From Perkinsus olseni (lineage: Eukaryota > Perkinsozoa > Perkinsida): DNA of 21,069 nt. The stretch is from NCBI GenBank assembly GCA_013115125.1, contig JABANN010000562.1:1-21069 (forward strand), written 5' to 3'. The notes below the pieces were generated by a model, which saw nothing but the letters and a program-made list of their open reading frames with translations, was not told the DNA's origin and did not search any database. This document shows positions 1 to 9,768 of this stretch, piece by piece (the first letter of the stretch is position 1; the number at the start of each line of letters is the position of its first letter). A program made the translations under genes and the position numbers.

Positions 1-8
1 TATACCCG

Positions 9-29
9 AAGACTTGGCCGCCAAGTCTT
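9..29. repeat. Perfect inverted repeat, 10-bp arms, 1-nt centre
   Basis: The arm aagacttggc (9-18) is followed by one base (19) and its exact reverse complement (20-29). It has the same single-base-centre geometry as the palindromes that crowd the right half of the window. No gene is associated with it. Confidence 0.85.
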
Positions 30-483
30 GGTGTAGCCCGGGGTAGGAGTTCGTAGTTCACCCTCCATTATAGAGCCTTCGTGTGTATGGCTCTCTCGCT
101 ACCGTGCGAGGCAAGGCGGGAGTACTAACAAGTCAGACAAGTCGAAAGAGTGTATGGTTACTAATGACTAACCAGCGCACAATTTTTTTGCTAGTTTGGT
201 CGGCTCAGAGCCCATCTGGCTTACACGGGAAAAGTGCCGCTTACACGCTCGAGGTCGCGGGTTCGATTCGACGGTACAACATCGCCCGTGAATAGAGACA
301 CTTTGTCGAGCTTTGCGGCCGACATGTACAGAGACCACCGTTCAATCTCTCCTGCTCCGGCACCGGTATATCCACTGTACCCACCCAAAGCATCGCTAAC
401 TCGACGCTCCCACCCTTGGCTGCAGAAAACCGGACCATTGAGCGACCATGTGTATCCCGGAGCAAACGACATCCTACACAGCG

Positions 484-509
484 GTCATGGCTTGCGGTGC
501 AGCCATGAC
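484..509. repeat. Hairpin, 9-bp arms, 8-nt loop
   Basis: The arm gtcatggct (484-492) and its reverse complement agccatgac (501-509) flank an 8-base loop. It could fold in RNA or single-stranded DNA. There is no T-run after it and no gene nearby to assign it to. Confidence 0.6.
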
Positions 510-876
510 TACAGCCAATCGCGATTAGCCAAACCTCTCGCTCAATGGAACCTGCCCTCGGGCGGTAGAGGGTGGGAAAAAAATCGGACAATCTCAGACA
601 CAACTAACAGACGAGTGAATTAAATAGGTAACATCACCTCGACTCTCAGACCTAGTTAGTAATGTACGATGCAAACACATGCCGTATCGTCAACTCATCA
701 TCGACATCACCCAGCTGCCAGATCTTGCCCACTTGCAAATCCTCCGTCCCCTCGCGCCGATCTTGAACTCTTAAGCAAGGGTCCTTGCTTTTCCAAATGA
801 AGCGTCAAAACTTCTCGGTTAAGTTTCTTGAAACGAGAAGTTCATGAAGATCAGATTTTTGAAATAGGTTATGACC

Positions 877-1077
877 TTCTTGAAGCTTCTTACGCATTTA
901 AACGTGTGAAAACGAGGTTTTTACAGGAAGCCTTCCTTAATGAATGGCTCCTTTAAGAAGGGTTCTTGAACCTCAAGAAGTTGATGGTTTAAAGAATCCT
1001 TCTTAAGGTTCTTAAAGGAGGATTTTGAAAGCCGTTAAGGCAAAATTTGGCGGTTTCACGCGTAAGAAGCTCAAGAA
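877..1077. repeat. Imperfect fold-back repeat of about 200 bp with TTC/GAA motifs
   Basis: The left arm 877-895 pairs with 1060-1077 (19 against 18 bases, one indel). Just inside, 903-911 pairs with 1054-1062 with one mismatch. Near the centre, ctcctttaagaa (948-959) pairs exactly with ttcttaaaggag (1009-1020). The nested order of pairs makes one long foldback with a roughly 50-nt loop. The arms are rich in alternating TTC and GAA, including TTCTTGAA at 963-970 and TTC-nn-GAA-nn-TTC at 877-889. A further TTCTTGAA lies outside at 825-832. It may be a MITE-like fold-back element or a decayed long palindrome; I see no target-site duplication. Confidence 0.65.
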
Positions 1078-1798
1078 TGCTTCTTTAAAGAGAATTTTGA
1101 AATAGGCCCCTGAGCGCCGTACTCTCCAAACTTGCTCTCTCGCTTTTCAAGAAAGAACTCCTCTGAGTAATTTACACTTCCTCCTCGAAGGGCCTTCCTA
1201 CACGCAGTAGTCTGCACTCAGTGGAGCTGAGCCACAGGCCATGCCACAGACCCGCTCATGTCGAGTTGGCTCGACTAAAACTTAAAGGAAGGACAGCCAG
1301 AGACTCTGCTGGGCCTCCCTTCGTGACTTCCGCTCATCGGATGATTTCTCTAGTCAGTAGTAACGTGGCTAGAATGGCTGCGGCGCCTACCACATAACGG
1401 GAGAATTCGAGTGAGCCCCCATTTGGGAAAGGGTTTCAGTCATAGTCACCCGACGGAGGAGGCTCAAGGTCGCATGTCTGTGTCTGCGTGACTTGGAGCT
1501 GCCCGGGAAGGAAGTGTCCCAACCCCTTGCGGCCACAGCGTACCGGTACTGTCCGGACTGATTTACGTCTGCTTGATTCTGTTGCCAAAACCTAATTGAC
1601 CCCTTTGACCTGGGAGAGCGCTCTTGCCGCTTAGCCGCACGAGGCCACCCAACGCCAATACTGAAGCCGCTTAAGTAAAGACTCAACACAGTGGGGCTCC
1701 TGGTCGAGAGAAAGACGGAATTTATTATTATTCAGCGGATAAACGAGTAGTTTATCTAGGTTAAAACCGGTGCGGAGAGATGCTGTGTTATATTGTGT

Positions 1799-1830
1799 GC
1801 ACAGCGGGACACCTAGTGTCCCGACTGTGC
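1799..1830. repeat. Hairpin of 14 paired bases with one bulge
   Basis: The segment cgggacac (1805-1812) and gtgtcccg (1816-1823) are separated by cta. The outer pair gcacag (1799-1804) and ctgtgc (1825-1830) extends the stem past a one-base bulge at 1824. If one C-A mismatch is allowed beside the centre, it becomes a single-base-centre palindrome like those in the right half, so it may be an older member of that class. Confidence 0.6.
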
Positions 1831-2682
1831 CTCCCACGCTAGCAAGCTAGTATCCTGACTACCGGCTTGGGTTATCTGGTGCTTGCTCACGGCTCGGAAG
1901 TCGAGCGTCGTTCCCCTGACGCTCTCTCTCTTTTTTTAACCGAGGTCTTCGAGAGGCAACTTGTGCCTGCCGGACCGCGATCGCCTCTTGCAGCATCGCC
2001 TTCGGCCTCGGCACATTTTGCCTTCGCGTTTCCCTCGCTGCCGTCGTGAGGTCCTGTCGACCTTTCCGACGCTAGCTTGGTACCGCGCCTTGCCCCATCT
2101 CGGAGACGAGAGGTTTTAGAAGACTGACAAGTAGAATTGTTTGCGAGAAAGTCTTTTCCCGTGGAGTTCGAGCTCGGTCCCTGATTCTCTCAGGTGGTCA
2201 CTAGAGGTCAGCGCTCCCCAAAGACTGACCGTCCGGGACCGTCCGTCCCTAAGCTGCCGTCGCATGGGAGATGTCCTCAGTCGCAAGGGCCACTTAGCGA
2301 AATCTGTCCCTGAGTGTTCAGTGGGGGTCGTGTGAGATGAGCCCGCATCAACATTCTCCTGCCAACGCCTCCTTCCGCGATTCCATGCTCTCCAACCCCT
2401 CCAGATTCGGGGTCGTTCGGTGAACTACTTTGGGAACTAAAAGGTGATCCGCGATCACTACGATGAGTTTCTGAAGCCCACCATTGCGTATAATTGGCGT
2501 GAAGACAGCTGGCGGCGGCCTTTGTGATGAGAGACGTGGCGATTATACCATGTACAGCACGATGTATAAGGAAAGCTTCTATTGATAATCATTCTACCCA
2601 ACTTCTATGCTTGCCTCCAGCTCACGTCGATCCTTCTTTTCCAAGTCCCTGTGCTGTCAGCTCCGTAAATATTATCACTCGA

Positions 2683-4979
2683 ATGTCTAAGCGACCAGCT
2701 CAGGCCTGCCCTCCGGCTGCCAAGTCCGCCCGTCAGAGCGATCTGGTGTCGGAGATGATCCTCGACCGGCCCGCCATTCTCTACACCGGCGACGTGGCCC
2801 TTCCCAAGGATGCCGCAGTTTCGAGCGTCTTCGTTGTCGGACAGCCGGCAGCGATGAAGGCGTTTGTCGCAGCGGCCCCTGAGTTTCTCAAACAAGAGCT
2901 GAGCAATTTTGTTACTGCTCATGATGATGGTAATAGGAGTACTCTCGGGATGGCGTTGGATCTCGGAATCTTTTTCCAGCCTCGTCGGCCACGGTTTCCC
3001 GACCCTCCCAAATAGTGACCATGATCAAGCCAAGTGATTCGACCGGTGAAGATAAGCTCGTTAAACTCGTTCTCATCAACATCCCTACTGAAGCTTCGAG
3101 GCATAACAAGTAGTAGCTAGCGGAACTTGACTTGCCCAATTTTGACTTCATTCTCTCAGTCCGGCTCGCCCCGACGCTGTGGCCAAGGCTTTAGTGAAGT
3201 TCCCCGACTTCACCGCTCCTGGAAGTCGCGCCGTCCACGTTTTCGCACTCGGAAATACAGCCCGCGACGCAGCCGTCACGGGCATTTCCGTGGGCCGCGC
3301 AGCCTTCCGGTTCAACCTGAGCACTAAGCGAGGAGCGCCGTGCGAAATGCCGAGTCCGAAGATCACTGTGGGAGTATGGTCGGCGGAGTCGGGCTCTGCC
3401 AGTAAGGAGCTATGCAAAGCGCTTGGTGTGGTAGTGGACAAAATGAGAATGTCCGCGACTTTGACGGATATGCCCACCAACTTCCTCAACACTTCAACGT
3501 GAGCTCGTGGGAAACTCGGGCGAGCATGAGGCTGACTGTCACGACGGCAGGTACGTATCCTTCATGGAGCGTCTTGTTGGTGACTTGAAGGCGTTGGGCC
3601 GTGATGTGAAGATGAATGTCATCAAGGGCAACGAGCTGGAAGAGCAGGGGTTCGGGGGACTGTGGAATGTGGGGAAGGCTTGTACGAAGGGGAAATATTT
3701 GGAAATGTCGGCTGAATGGCGGTGTTCAGGCACGGCGAACCCTCCGGCGCTGGTGGTCCTCTCCTGGAACGCTTCCGATGTCAAGCCAGATAATAAGTCG
3801 ATCGTTTTGGTTGGTAAGGGTATCGTCTACGATACTGGTGGACTGGCCTTGAAGAGTCGGGAAGGCATGTCTATGATGAAGAGGGACATGGGAGGTACTG
3901 CAAGGGGTACTCCAACTCTACTGCCTTTGCATCCACTTGCCTGCCTCGGCTGCGTTTGCTAAGTCTATTTATGTGACCTTAACCCGACTAACTTCCCACA
4001 GGCGACGTGGCTTGGCAGGTTCTGCCGGCCTGTTGGGCGCTTTCGCTGCGATCGTCGAGTCTGACGTGAAGCTCGGCAAGCCGTTGTACTTCGTCGGATG
4101 CCTCGCCGAGAATTCGATCGGCCCCAACGCCTTCCGCATGGACGACATCATCACCATGTACTCGGGCCTTACCGTCGAGATCAACAACACCGACGCTGAG
4201 GGACGGCTGGTGATGGCCGATGGCGCTGCGTATGCGGCCAAGCATTTGAACCCAGAGTTCCTGATCGATATGGCCACCCTCACCGGCGCTAGTGGCATCG
4301 CTGCTGGTCACTTCCACGCAGCCATCATGGCCAACTCTGAGGAGGTCGAGAAGGCTGCCGTGGAAGCTGGCAGGAAGATCGGTGACATGGTGCACCCTCT
4401 CATCTTCTGTCCGGAGTTCCACCGAGCCGAGCTTCAAAGCGACATTGCTGATATGAAGAATTCGGTAAGCTCACGGGAGGCGACTCGATTATTTTCACAA
4501 ACGTAGCCACGATTTCACGGGGCCACAGATTTCACTCTCGTTGACATTAAACCTTTTGAAGTTCATCAATAAACTCTCCTTATTTAGAGGGTCATCTCAA
4601 AAAAGGTTATTTGCAGGACGGTTTGGTTCGCACGGTGCTCCGATGAGCGTGTGGCTCTTGAGGGCTTGTAGGTCTCGGTCGGTCTGTAGGTTGTGAAGAT
4701 GAGTTCTTCGCTGCTGGGGAGGCTTTTCCACTCATCGATTTCCGTCTTGGTTATCCCTCTTTTTTGCAGGTTAAGAATAGAACTAACGCTCAAGTGTCGT
4801 GCGCCGGTTGGTTCGTGTATGAGAACATGATGGCAGCGGCGGCCGAGACAGAAGATATCAAGTACCTCCACGTCGATATGGCGTTTCCCGTCGAGTTTAT
4901 GGACAACAAGGCCACCGGCTACGGCGTCTGTCTCATCAGTCAGCTTCTCGGCCTCTTCAACGACTGCCTGCCTCAGTAG
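2683..4979 (+). CDS. M17 leucyl aminopeptidase, NPEPL1-like, copy 1 (seven exons)
   Basis: This enzyme should remove N-terminal residues from peptides using two divalent metal ions. I infer exons 2683-2929, 2980-3109, 3160-3498, 3551-3681, 3730-3894, 4019-4464 and 4770-4979. The introns (50, 50, 52, 48, 124 and 305 nt) are all GT-AG, and the frame stays open for 555 residues. The metal ligands and catalytic residues expected from bovine LAP are present with correct spacing: K312, D317, K324, D335, then D396, E398 and R400 in NTDAEGR. GFGG and [11 protein letters not shown] match animal NPEPL1, as does the conserved ADMKN segment. The start is the first ATG giving an N-terminus comparable with the second copy; the frame is open upstream to 2524. 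The last intron is unusually long and holds a decoy acceptor (AG at 4615-4616) and an AATAAA at 4568-4573. A gene at 7900-9768 is its tandem paralogue. Confidence 0.93.
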
Positions 4980-6247
4980 GCCTGATACGTACTTAATTAA
5001 AACGCTACTCGGCCCTACAGAGGGTCGAAGTAGCGACAACGTTTCTGCCCCTCCCCTTCCATCTCGGAATAAAGACACCACTGTGGCACTGCTGCCGTCG
5101 TCTTCCTCGTGAAACTCAACTGACTTCATTGTTACTATCATTCTGCGAAGCCGAGTTTCGAAAGTTATGGTATGGTTAAAGCGTTTAGTTGTTGTTCGTC
5201 TGCAGGAGAGGACACTCAGATGCCACCGGTCCTCAGGTACCTTCCAGGTTTTGTGACGAGTGCTTTCTTGTTAGCGATGAACGTTCACGATCCATGCTAG
5301 CTGGTCGACTGGAGTGAGTGGTAATCTTTATTAGGATTCGGTAAGGGTTCAAGTTCGCCTCCAGAATGATTCCGTACATACCACTTGGTTCGCACTGTGT
5401 CGAGGGAAGTGCAACAAGGGAAGGCAACTATGCCACGCGACGCTCGAGCGTAATTGCACGAGCAGTGAGATTGTATCTGAATGCTTCTTCAAATCTGAGG
5501 TGCTGCTGTTACTGCCAAGGCATAGTGTCCTCATTCCCAGCTGGTTGGGTTCTCTCTTTACCGACTGAAAAGCGCTGCTGCCAAGTGGCACAGTGGCCTC
5601 AGCGTCGCATGTATCTTTCTCGCCTCGCTGCATCTCTCGTCACAGCGCCGACTACCAGCGCTTGCTTGGCTCGGATCAATGTTCGATCATTTGTTTTGAA
5701 AAGAAAACCAGCGTGCCAATCGCAGGCATTTCGGCCAAGCTGTTACCATCATCACCGCGTCTCTCTCCCTCATGTCGGCCTCGGGCGCCCTTGAGAGGCT
5801 TAACTGAACGACTAACTGAACGCAAAAATGAACGATTACTATCTGGAAAAGCGCGAGCCCGTGTGGAGTGAAAAAGGGGCGTAGGAGGCTAAAGAAGCCT
5901 TGCGTGAAGAGGAAGAATAGTGGATAATATGGCTCTCAGGTCGGGCTTTTACACGGTGCCCGGACAGCTAGACATCCTATGAGACAGCGTTAATAATGAT
6001 CCAACAGTCTGTGTAACAATGGGGCACCACCCCGACACACGTCAGGAAAGGACAACGTGCCAGCGATGTGCTGAAAAAATGGATGTAGCTTCATAAGCCA
6101 TATAATACCTAGTCTCCCCCCAGCGGAGGCACATAAGCCGTCTGATCTGTCAGCAGGAGATTTGCTCGGACGGGCGAAAGTGGTACCCGGGGGAGAATTT
6201 ACCAACTGTACATAGTCTGATATCGGGTATGTCACAACGTGGAGGGC
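4980..6247. other. Convergent intergenic region after aminopeptidase copy 1
   Basis: The 3' ends of the aminopeptidase and of the secreted-protein gene face each other across this stretch. A plus-strand frame (5366-5794) and minus-strand frames (5233-5427, 5349-5633) overlap with no domain, signal peptide or persuasive intron chain. The minus frames look slightly more protein-like and could be exons of an unrecognised gene. A short direct repeat of aactgaacg occurs near 5803-5822. Confidence 0.4.
5068..5073 (+). promoter_or_regulatory. AATAAA polyadenylation signal of aminopeptidase copy 1
   Basis: The canonical hexamer lies 89 bases past the stop codon at 4977-4979. The following bases end the likely 3' untranslated region. 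The second copy has no equally clear hexamer in its first 200 bases. Confidence 0.55.
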
Positions 6248-7054
6248 TTAGACCTTAGTGAGGGGCAGGCGGCCTCCTTCGAACTCCACGTAGATCGTCT
6301 TGTCAGTGGCGACGACTACTCTTGAGAGGTCGTCGGGAAGCACACGTTTGCCTGGGCAGACATACCTCACTTGGTCGAGGAATTGATCCAAGGTACCTCT
6401 CCCAGCTGACTCCACAACATGGTAAATGTATTGAAGACCACGATCGCGGCGAACGAGCTTGTGGCCGAAGCGGGAAGTGCTACGCCTCTTACACTCAACC
6501 AGTACACCACCAACCCTATCGACACGTATAGTGTAACTTATCCTGAGGTAAGGGGCCACAAACTCCTTGTACACGTATTCACCCGGCACCAAGTTGCGTC
6601 CAAGCCTGGAGAAGAGGATATCTTCGCCGCGGAAGTTGACGGAAAACTCATCCCCGCCCGTGTAGGTAAGAGTGGTTAGCGGCCGAGGCTGAGTGTCTTC
6701 GGGGGAGTATATCTCGTCAGACTCGAGCACTCCGGTGTTTACAAGGAAAGTCTCGAGCGCCTCGTGCCAATCATCACTGCCTGAGTCGGAACTCTCGAAG
6801 TCGACGGTGTAGGTGAAATCTTCGACCTTACGTAGAGGGTTAGGCCCGCGGTTGAAATAAGCTTCGAATGTTTTGTCACCCCTAGTTACCAAGACTGAGG
6901 GGACCACGACGGTCAATGTGGCTTCATGCTCCTCGTTCACAGCATAGAACATTTTGAAGAGGGACGTCTCATGGAGGAAGGTGCCAACATCTTGGGCCGT
7001 GCCTATGACCAGAGCTTGAGCTAACAGGGGCCAAGTCGGGACGAAGTTCATCAT
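6248..7054 (-). CDS. Secreted protein of unknown family, copy A
   Basis: This is a single-exon gene for 268 residues. I do not recognise the family. Residues 1-20 form a signal peptide with the hydrophobic core PLLAQALVIGTA, so export is likely. The mature part is acidic in its first half and basic near residues 185-215 (CKRRSTSRF). Two cysteines, in VECKRR and YVCPGK, are kept in all three copies and may form a disulphide. The protein ends in GGRLPLTKV. Start codons at 7054 and 7051 are adjacent; I use the first. Copy B (10919-11710) aligns end to end with about one residue in two or better identical. The gene converges on the aminopeptidase to its left, and the pair was duplicated as a unit. 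No catalytic motif is visible. Confidence 0.82.
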   Translation of the reverse strand: MMNFVPTWPLLAQALVIGTAQDVGTFLHETSLFKMFYAVNEEHEATLTVVVPSVLVTRGDKTFEAYFNRGPNPLRKVEDFTYTVDFESSDSGSDDWHEALETFLVNTGVLESDEIYSPEDTQPRPLTTLTYTGGDEFSVNFRGEDILFSRLGRNLVPGEYVYKEFVAPYLRISYTIRVDRVGGVLVECKRRSTSRFGHKLVRRDRGLQYIYHVVESAGRGTLDQFLDQVRYVCPGKRVLPDDLSRVVVATDKTIYVEFEGGRLPLTKV

Positions 7055-7129
7055 TGGGGTGGCGGGAGTGCCTTGGAGGAAGCTGAAGTGCAGGAATCAT
7101 TCGTCGAGGAGCCGAACATCGGAACGGTG

Positions 7130-7151
7130 TTGGAAATCTCAATTTGAGATT
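7130..7151. repeat. Palindrome inserted upstream of copy A
   Basis: The perfect part is aatctcaa (7135-7142), t (7143), ttgagatt (7144-7151). A degenerate third copy, ttggaa (7130-7135), precedes it. Aligned with the same place upstream of copy B (around 11776-11800), copy A carries about 12 extra bases that complete the palindrome. Confidence 0.6.
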
Positions 7152-7491
7152 GGCCGATGCAATGTCGATGGCGGACAGACATCTCCAACACTATGAACGT
7201 CGAATCGGATCAGTGCGTAATTAACAGCCTGAGAAGGCCTGTGGAAGGAAATCGTGAACGCTTATGCATGACGCATGCACACGTAAGCTATGCTTAAACC
7301 ACCAGCGCGCGCCAAATACTGGCTACTTCTCACAGACTGAAAGGCATAGGGACCAGTATTATCCACAGTGGATCGCCGAACGGAGTCGATTCACACACAG
7401 CTGAGTCATGAAGCCATAACAGCTGAGAGGCCTCGCCAAAGAGGATCAAAAGAAGTCCAGAGACTGCAACCACAGGCTTGAAGCTTCGGCA

Positions 7492-7866
7492 TCACGTCAC
7501 CACGGGACAGACTTGGCGCTCGCCATTCGTAATATACATCGTCGGGTTGTCGAACTCAATCTCTGCCGGCAGTTCTGATGGTATGCAACCATACTGTTGT
7601 TTCCCCCAGTAAATCTCAAGGTCGAGGATAGAACCAAAGCTTGAGAGTCTTGCTCTCACCGGTTTGTGTGCTCGCGGTGTGCCTTGCGTTGGATACTCCC
7701 AGGGAGAAACGGAGGCGGGCGGGGGTGCCCTTCGAGCGATTGTGGCTTCGCGATCCCCCGCTGATGACGTGGACGACTCGGCCGTCGCGAACTCTGTAAT
7801 CCCACGACCGCGGAGGTCATCCGCAGTTAGGCGTCCCCCCGGGGGAGGAACTATCACCGTAGCCAT
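7492..7866 (-). CDS. Possible small gene, divergent from aminopeptidase copy 2
   Basis: This open frame encodes 124 residues from an ATG at 7866. I do not recognise it. The N-terminal half is rich in proline, alanine and arginine and looks disordered. The C-terminal third (from LDLEIYWGKQQYG to ERQVCPVVT) looks more like folded protein. Its start is 33 bases from the start of the divergent aminopeptidase copy 2, so the two could share a bidirectional promoter. Its last codons overlap a 32-bp block that recurs near 11853, 15057 and, decayed, 15883, where frames also end in a similar run. That supports either a conserved C-terminus or a non-coding repeat. An internal GTGAGA could be an intron donor. 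Confidence 0.33.
   Translation of the reverse strand: MATVIVPPPGGRLTADDLRGRGITEFATAESSTSSAGDREATIARRAPPPASVSPWEYPTQGTPRAHKPVRARLSSFGSILDLEIYWGKQQYGCIPSELPAEIEFDNPTMYITNGERQVCPVVT
7493..7524. repeat. Block E, copy 1
   Basis: It starts cacgtcaccacgggacagac and ends ggcgctcgcc. Near-identical copies lie at 11853-11884 and 15057-15088, with a decayed copy at 15883-15915. Each of the first three is about 140-440 bp upstream of a secreted-protein gene copy, so it travelled with that duplicated unit. Confidence 0.75.
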
Positions 7867-7899
7867 ATTCCTCTGGAGTCCTCCAACCCCTTCCCTTCA

Positions 7900-9768
7900 A
7901 TGGACAGACAGCAGCTCGGTGAGTCCTCTGCCAAACGCCTGAGACGTTACGACCCGGTGGACCAGCTGCTGTTGAAGGAGTATGGTCAGCGGCTGGAATT
8001 CCTTGACCGGGAGGAAGCGCTGACTTTATCATCCTCGAGCACCATATTCGTGGTCGGCCAGATGCGCGCTCTCGCAGCGTTTGCAAGCGACCCAAAATGC
8101 GTCGTTGCCAAGGGGGTTATGCGGCAGATCAATGACTTCGTCCGAGCTGAAGCTGGTACGGGTGACGTCTGGAGCACCCTTTCGGTAGCTCTGCCATTCA
8201 GGCTCTCCTTCGAGGGCATCTCAGACGGTGGCGTTCGTTCGGGAGACTGATGGGCTGCGTAAAGTGGTGGTTGTGGGCGTGCCCGAGGAGGCCACTAGGA
8301 ACAATAAGTAGTGCCCTCAGCGAGACACGCACCTAGAGTAACGGAAGTGAACTATATCCCGCACAGTTCTGCCCGTCCCGATGCGGTCTCCAAGGCTCTG
8401 GTGAAGTTCCCACAGTTCACTGGTATGGATGATGAGCCGTTTGGTGTCTATGCTCTGGGCTATACGGCCGAGGATGCACTCGTGACGGCGATGGCGGTGG
8501 GCAGAGCCGCGCACAGATTGAATTTTAACTCTAAACGAGCGGTGAGAGTCGGGGACTCCTCCGAGTCGTTCGTCGTGGTATGGTCTGCGAAAGGCCGCCC
8601 GCCGCACCTCGGAAGACGCGGAAAGCTCGAATTGGTGGTGGAGAATATTAGGATGGCAGCATTGCTGACCGAGCTCCCGACCAACCAACTCAACACTACC
8701 ACGTAGTGACACGCTTACCCGTCGATGGAGCACAGTAGCCGCACAGACGGCGAAGGAGAAGCCGGTTCCTGTGAGGTACATCAAAGCTATCGAGGGCGTC
8801 GCAGGCCGTCTCCGCGATCGGCTTGGATCGGATATCGGTTTGGAGGTCATCAAGGGTCAAGAGTTGGAACGCCGGGGCTTCGGCGGGCTGTGGAACGTTG
8901 GGAAGGCTTGTGGGCAGCGGCACACCGCCTACGTTAGGACACGCTTTACGGTGTTCAGGCACGGCGAACCCTCCTGCGCTGGTGGTCCTCTCGTGGAACG
9001 CTTCCAATGCCAAGCCAGATGATAAGTCGATTGTCTTGGTTGGTAAGGGTATCGTGTACGATACTGGTGGACTGGCCTTGAAGACCAAGGATGGGATGAT
9101 GGGAATGAAGACCGACATGGGAGGTCAGCTTGTCCTTATGACCGCGGTGACGCACATCACGCTCAGGTTCGGCGGGGCTCCTCGGGGCGTTCGCTGCTCT
9201 GGTGGAAACAAAGGCGATCGTGAACAAGTCGCTGTACTTCATCGGCTGCCTTGCTGAGAACTCTATCGGGCCTGATTCGTATCGTCACGGTGATGTTATT
9301 GAGATGTATTCCGGCCTCACAGTGGAGATCAACAACACGGACTGTGAAGGGCGGCTGGTCTTGGCCGATGGGGTTGCGTATGCTGCTAAACACCTCAACC
9401 CAGAGCTTATCATTGACATGGCCACGCTGACCTATGCACAAGGCGTGGCTACCGGCCTGACTCATGGCGCCATTTTCAGCAATTGCGCGGATACTGAGAA
9501 AAAGGCTTTCGAGGCAGGCAGGAGGAGCGGTGACTTGGTCTTCCCAGTTCTGTTCTGCCCAGAAGTTCATAAACCGCAACAGCCCACGCCCGGCGCCGGC
9601 TGCTCCTGTGCTGGGTTGTTCATCTACGAGAACCTCATCGCGGCGGCTGGCGGTGACTCTGTTAAGTTCTTACATGTTGACATGGCGGCGGTTTGCTCCA
9701 ACCTCGAGGGACGGGCCTCTGGCTTCGGCGTTGCTCTTGTTTCCCAGTTATTAGGAGCCCTAGACTAG
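7900..9768 (+). CDS. M17 leucyl aminopeptidase, NPEPL1-like, copy 2 (six exons)
   Basis: This is the tandem paralogue of the gene at 2683-4979, with the same predicted reaction. Exons are inferred at 7900-8155, 8202-8307, 8367-8702, 8776-8909, 8959-9123 and 9167-9768, giving 532 residues. The introns (46, 59, 73, 49 and 43 nt) fall at the same codon positions and phases as the first five introns of copy 1, strong evidence for both models. Catalytic residues K307, D312, K319, D330, D391, E393 and R395 (NTDCEGR) are all present. Copy 2 lacks the sixth intron and about 12 residues around it. CPEVH runs into a short PQQPTPGAG linker and then SCAG, so the ADMKN segment of copy 1 is missing. It may still be active, with altered assembly or specificity. 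It diverges from the small frame at 7492-7866. Confidence 0.92.

Larger units (their letters stand above)
30..2682. other. Stretch with no supportable gene
   Basis: All open frames here are short (under about 130 codons), overlap on both strands, and show no recognisable domain. I found no convincing chain of short introns joining them. The stretch contains a 9-bp-arm hairpin (484-509), a fold-back repeat (877-1077), a hairpin at 1799-1830, and short inverted pairs such as 773-790 (8-bp arms, 2-nt gap). A multi-exon gene with small exons could have escaped me. The 3' end should hold the promoter of the aminopeptidase gene that starts at 2683, but I see no recognisable promoter motif. Confidence 0.5.

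Noticed and set aside
220-300. A tRNA-like B box (gggttcgattcg) near 257-268
   Set aside because: The B-box match is good, but no acceptor stem, anticodon arm or well-spaced A box can be folded around it. At most it is a decayed tRNA-derived SINE.
4584-5141. A 185-codon minus-strand frame
   Set aside because: It lies antisense to the last intron, last exon and 3' region of aminopeptidase copy 1, and has no domain.
5366-5794. A 142-codon plus-strand frame
   Set aside because: There is no domain, signal peptide or neighbour support, and the cysteine- and serine-rich composition looks random.
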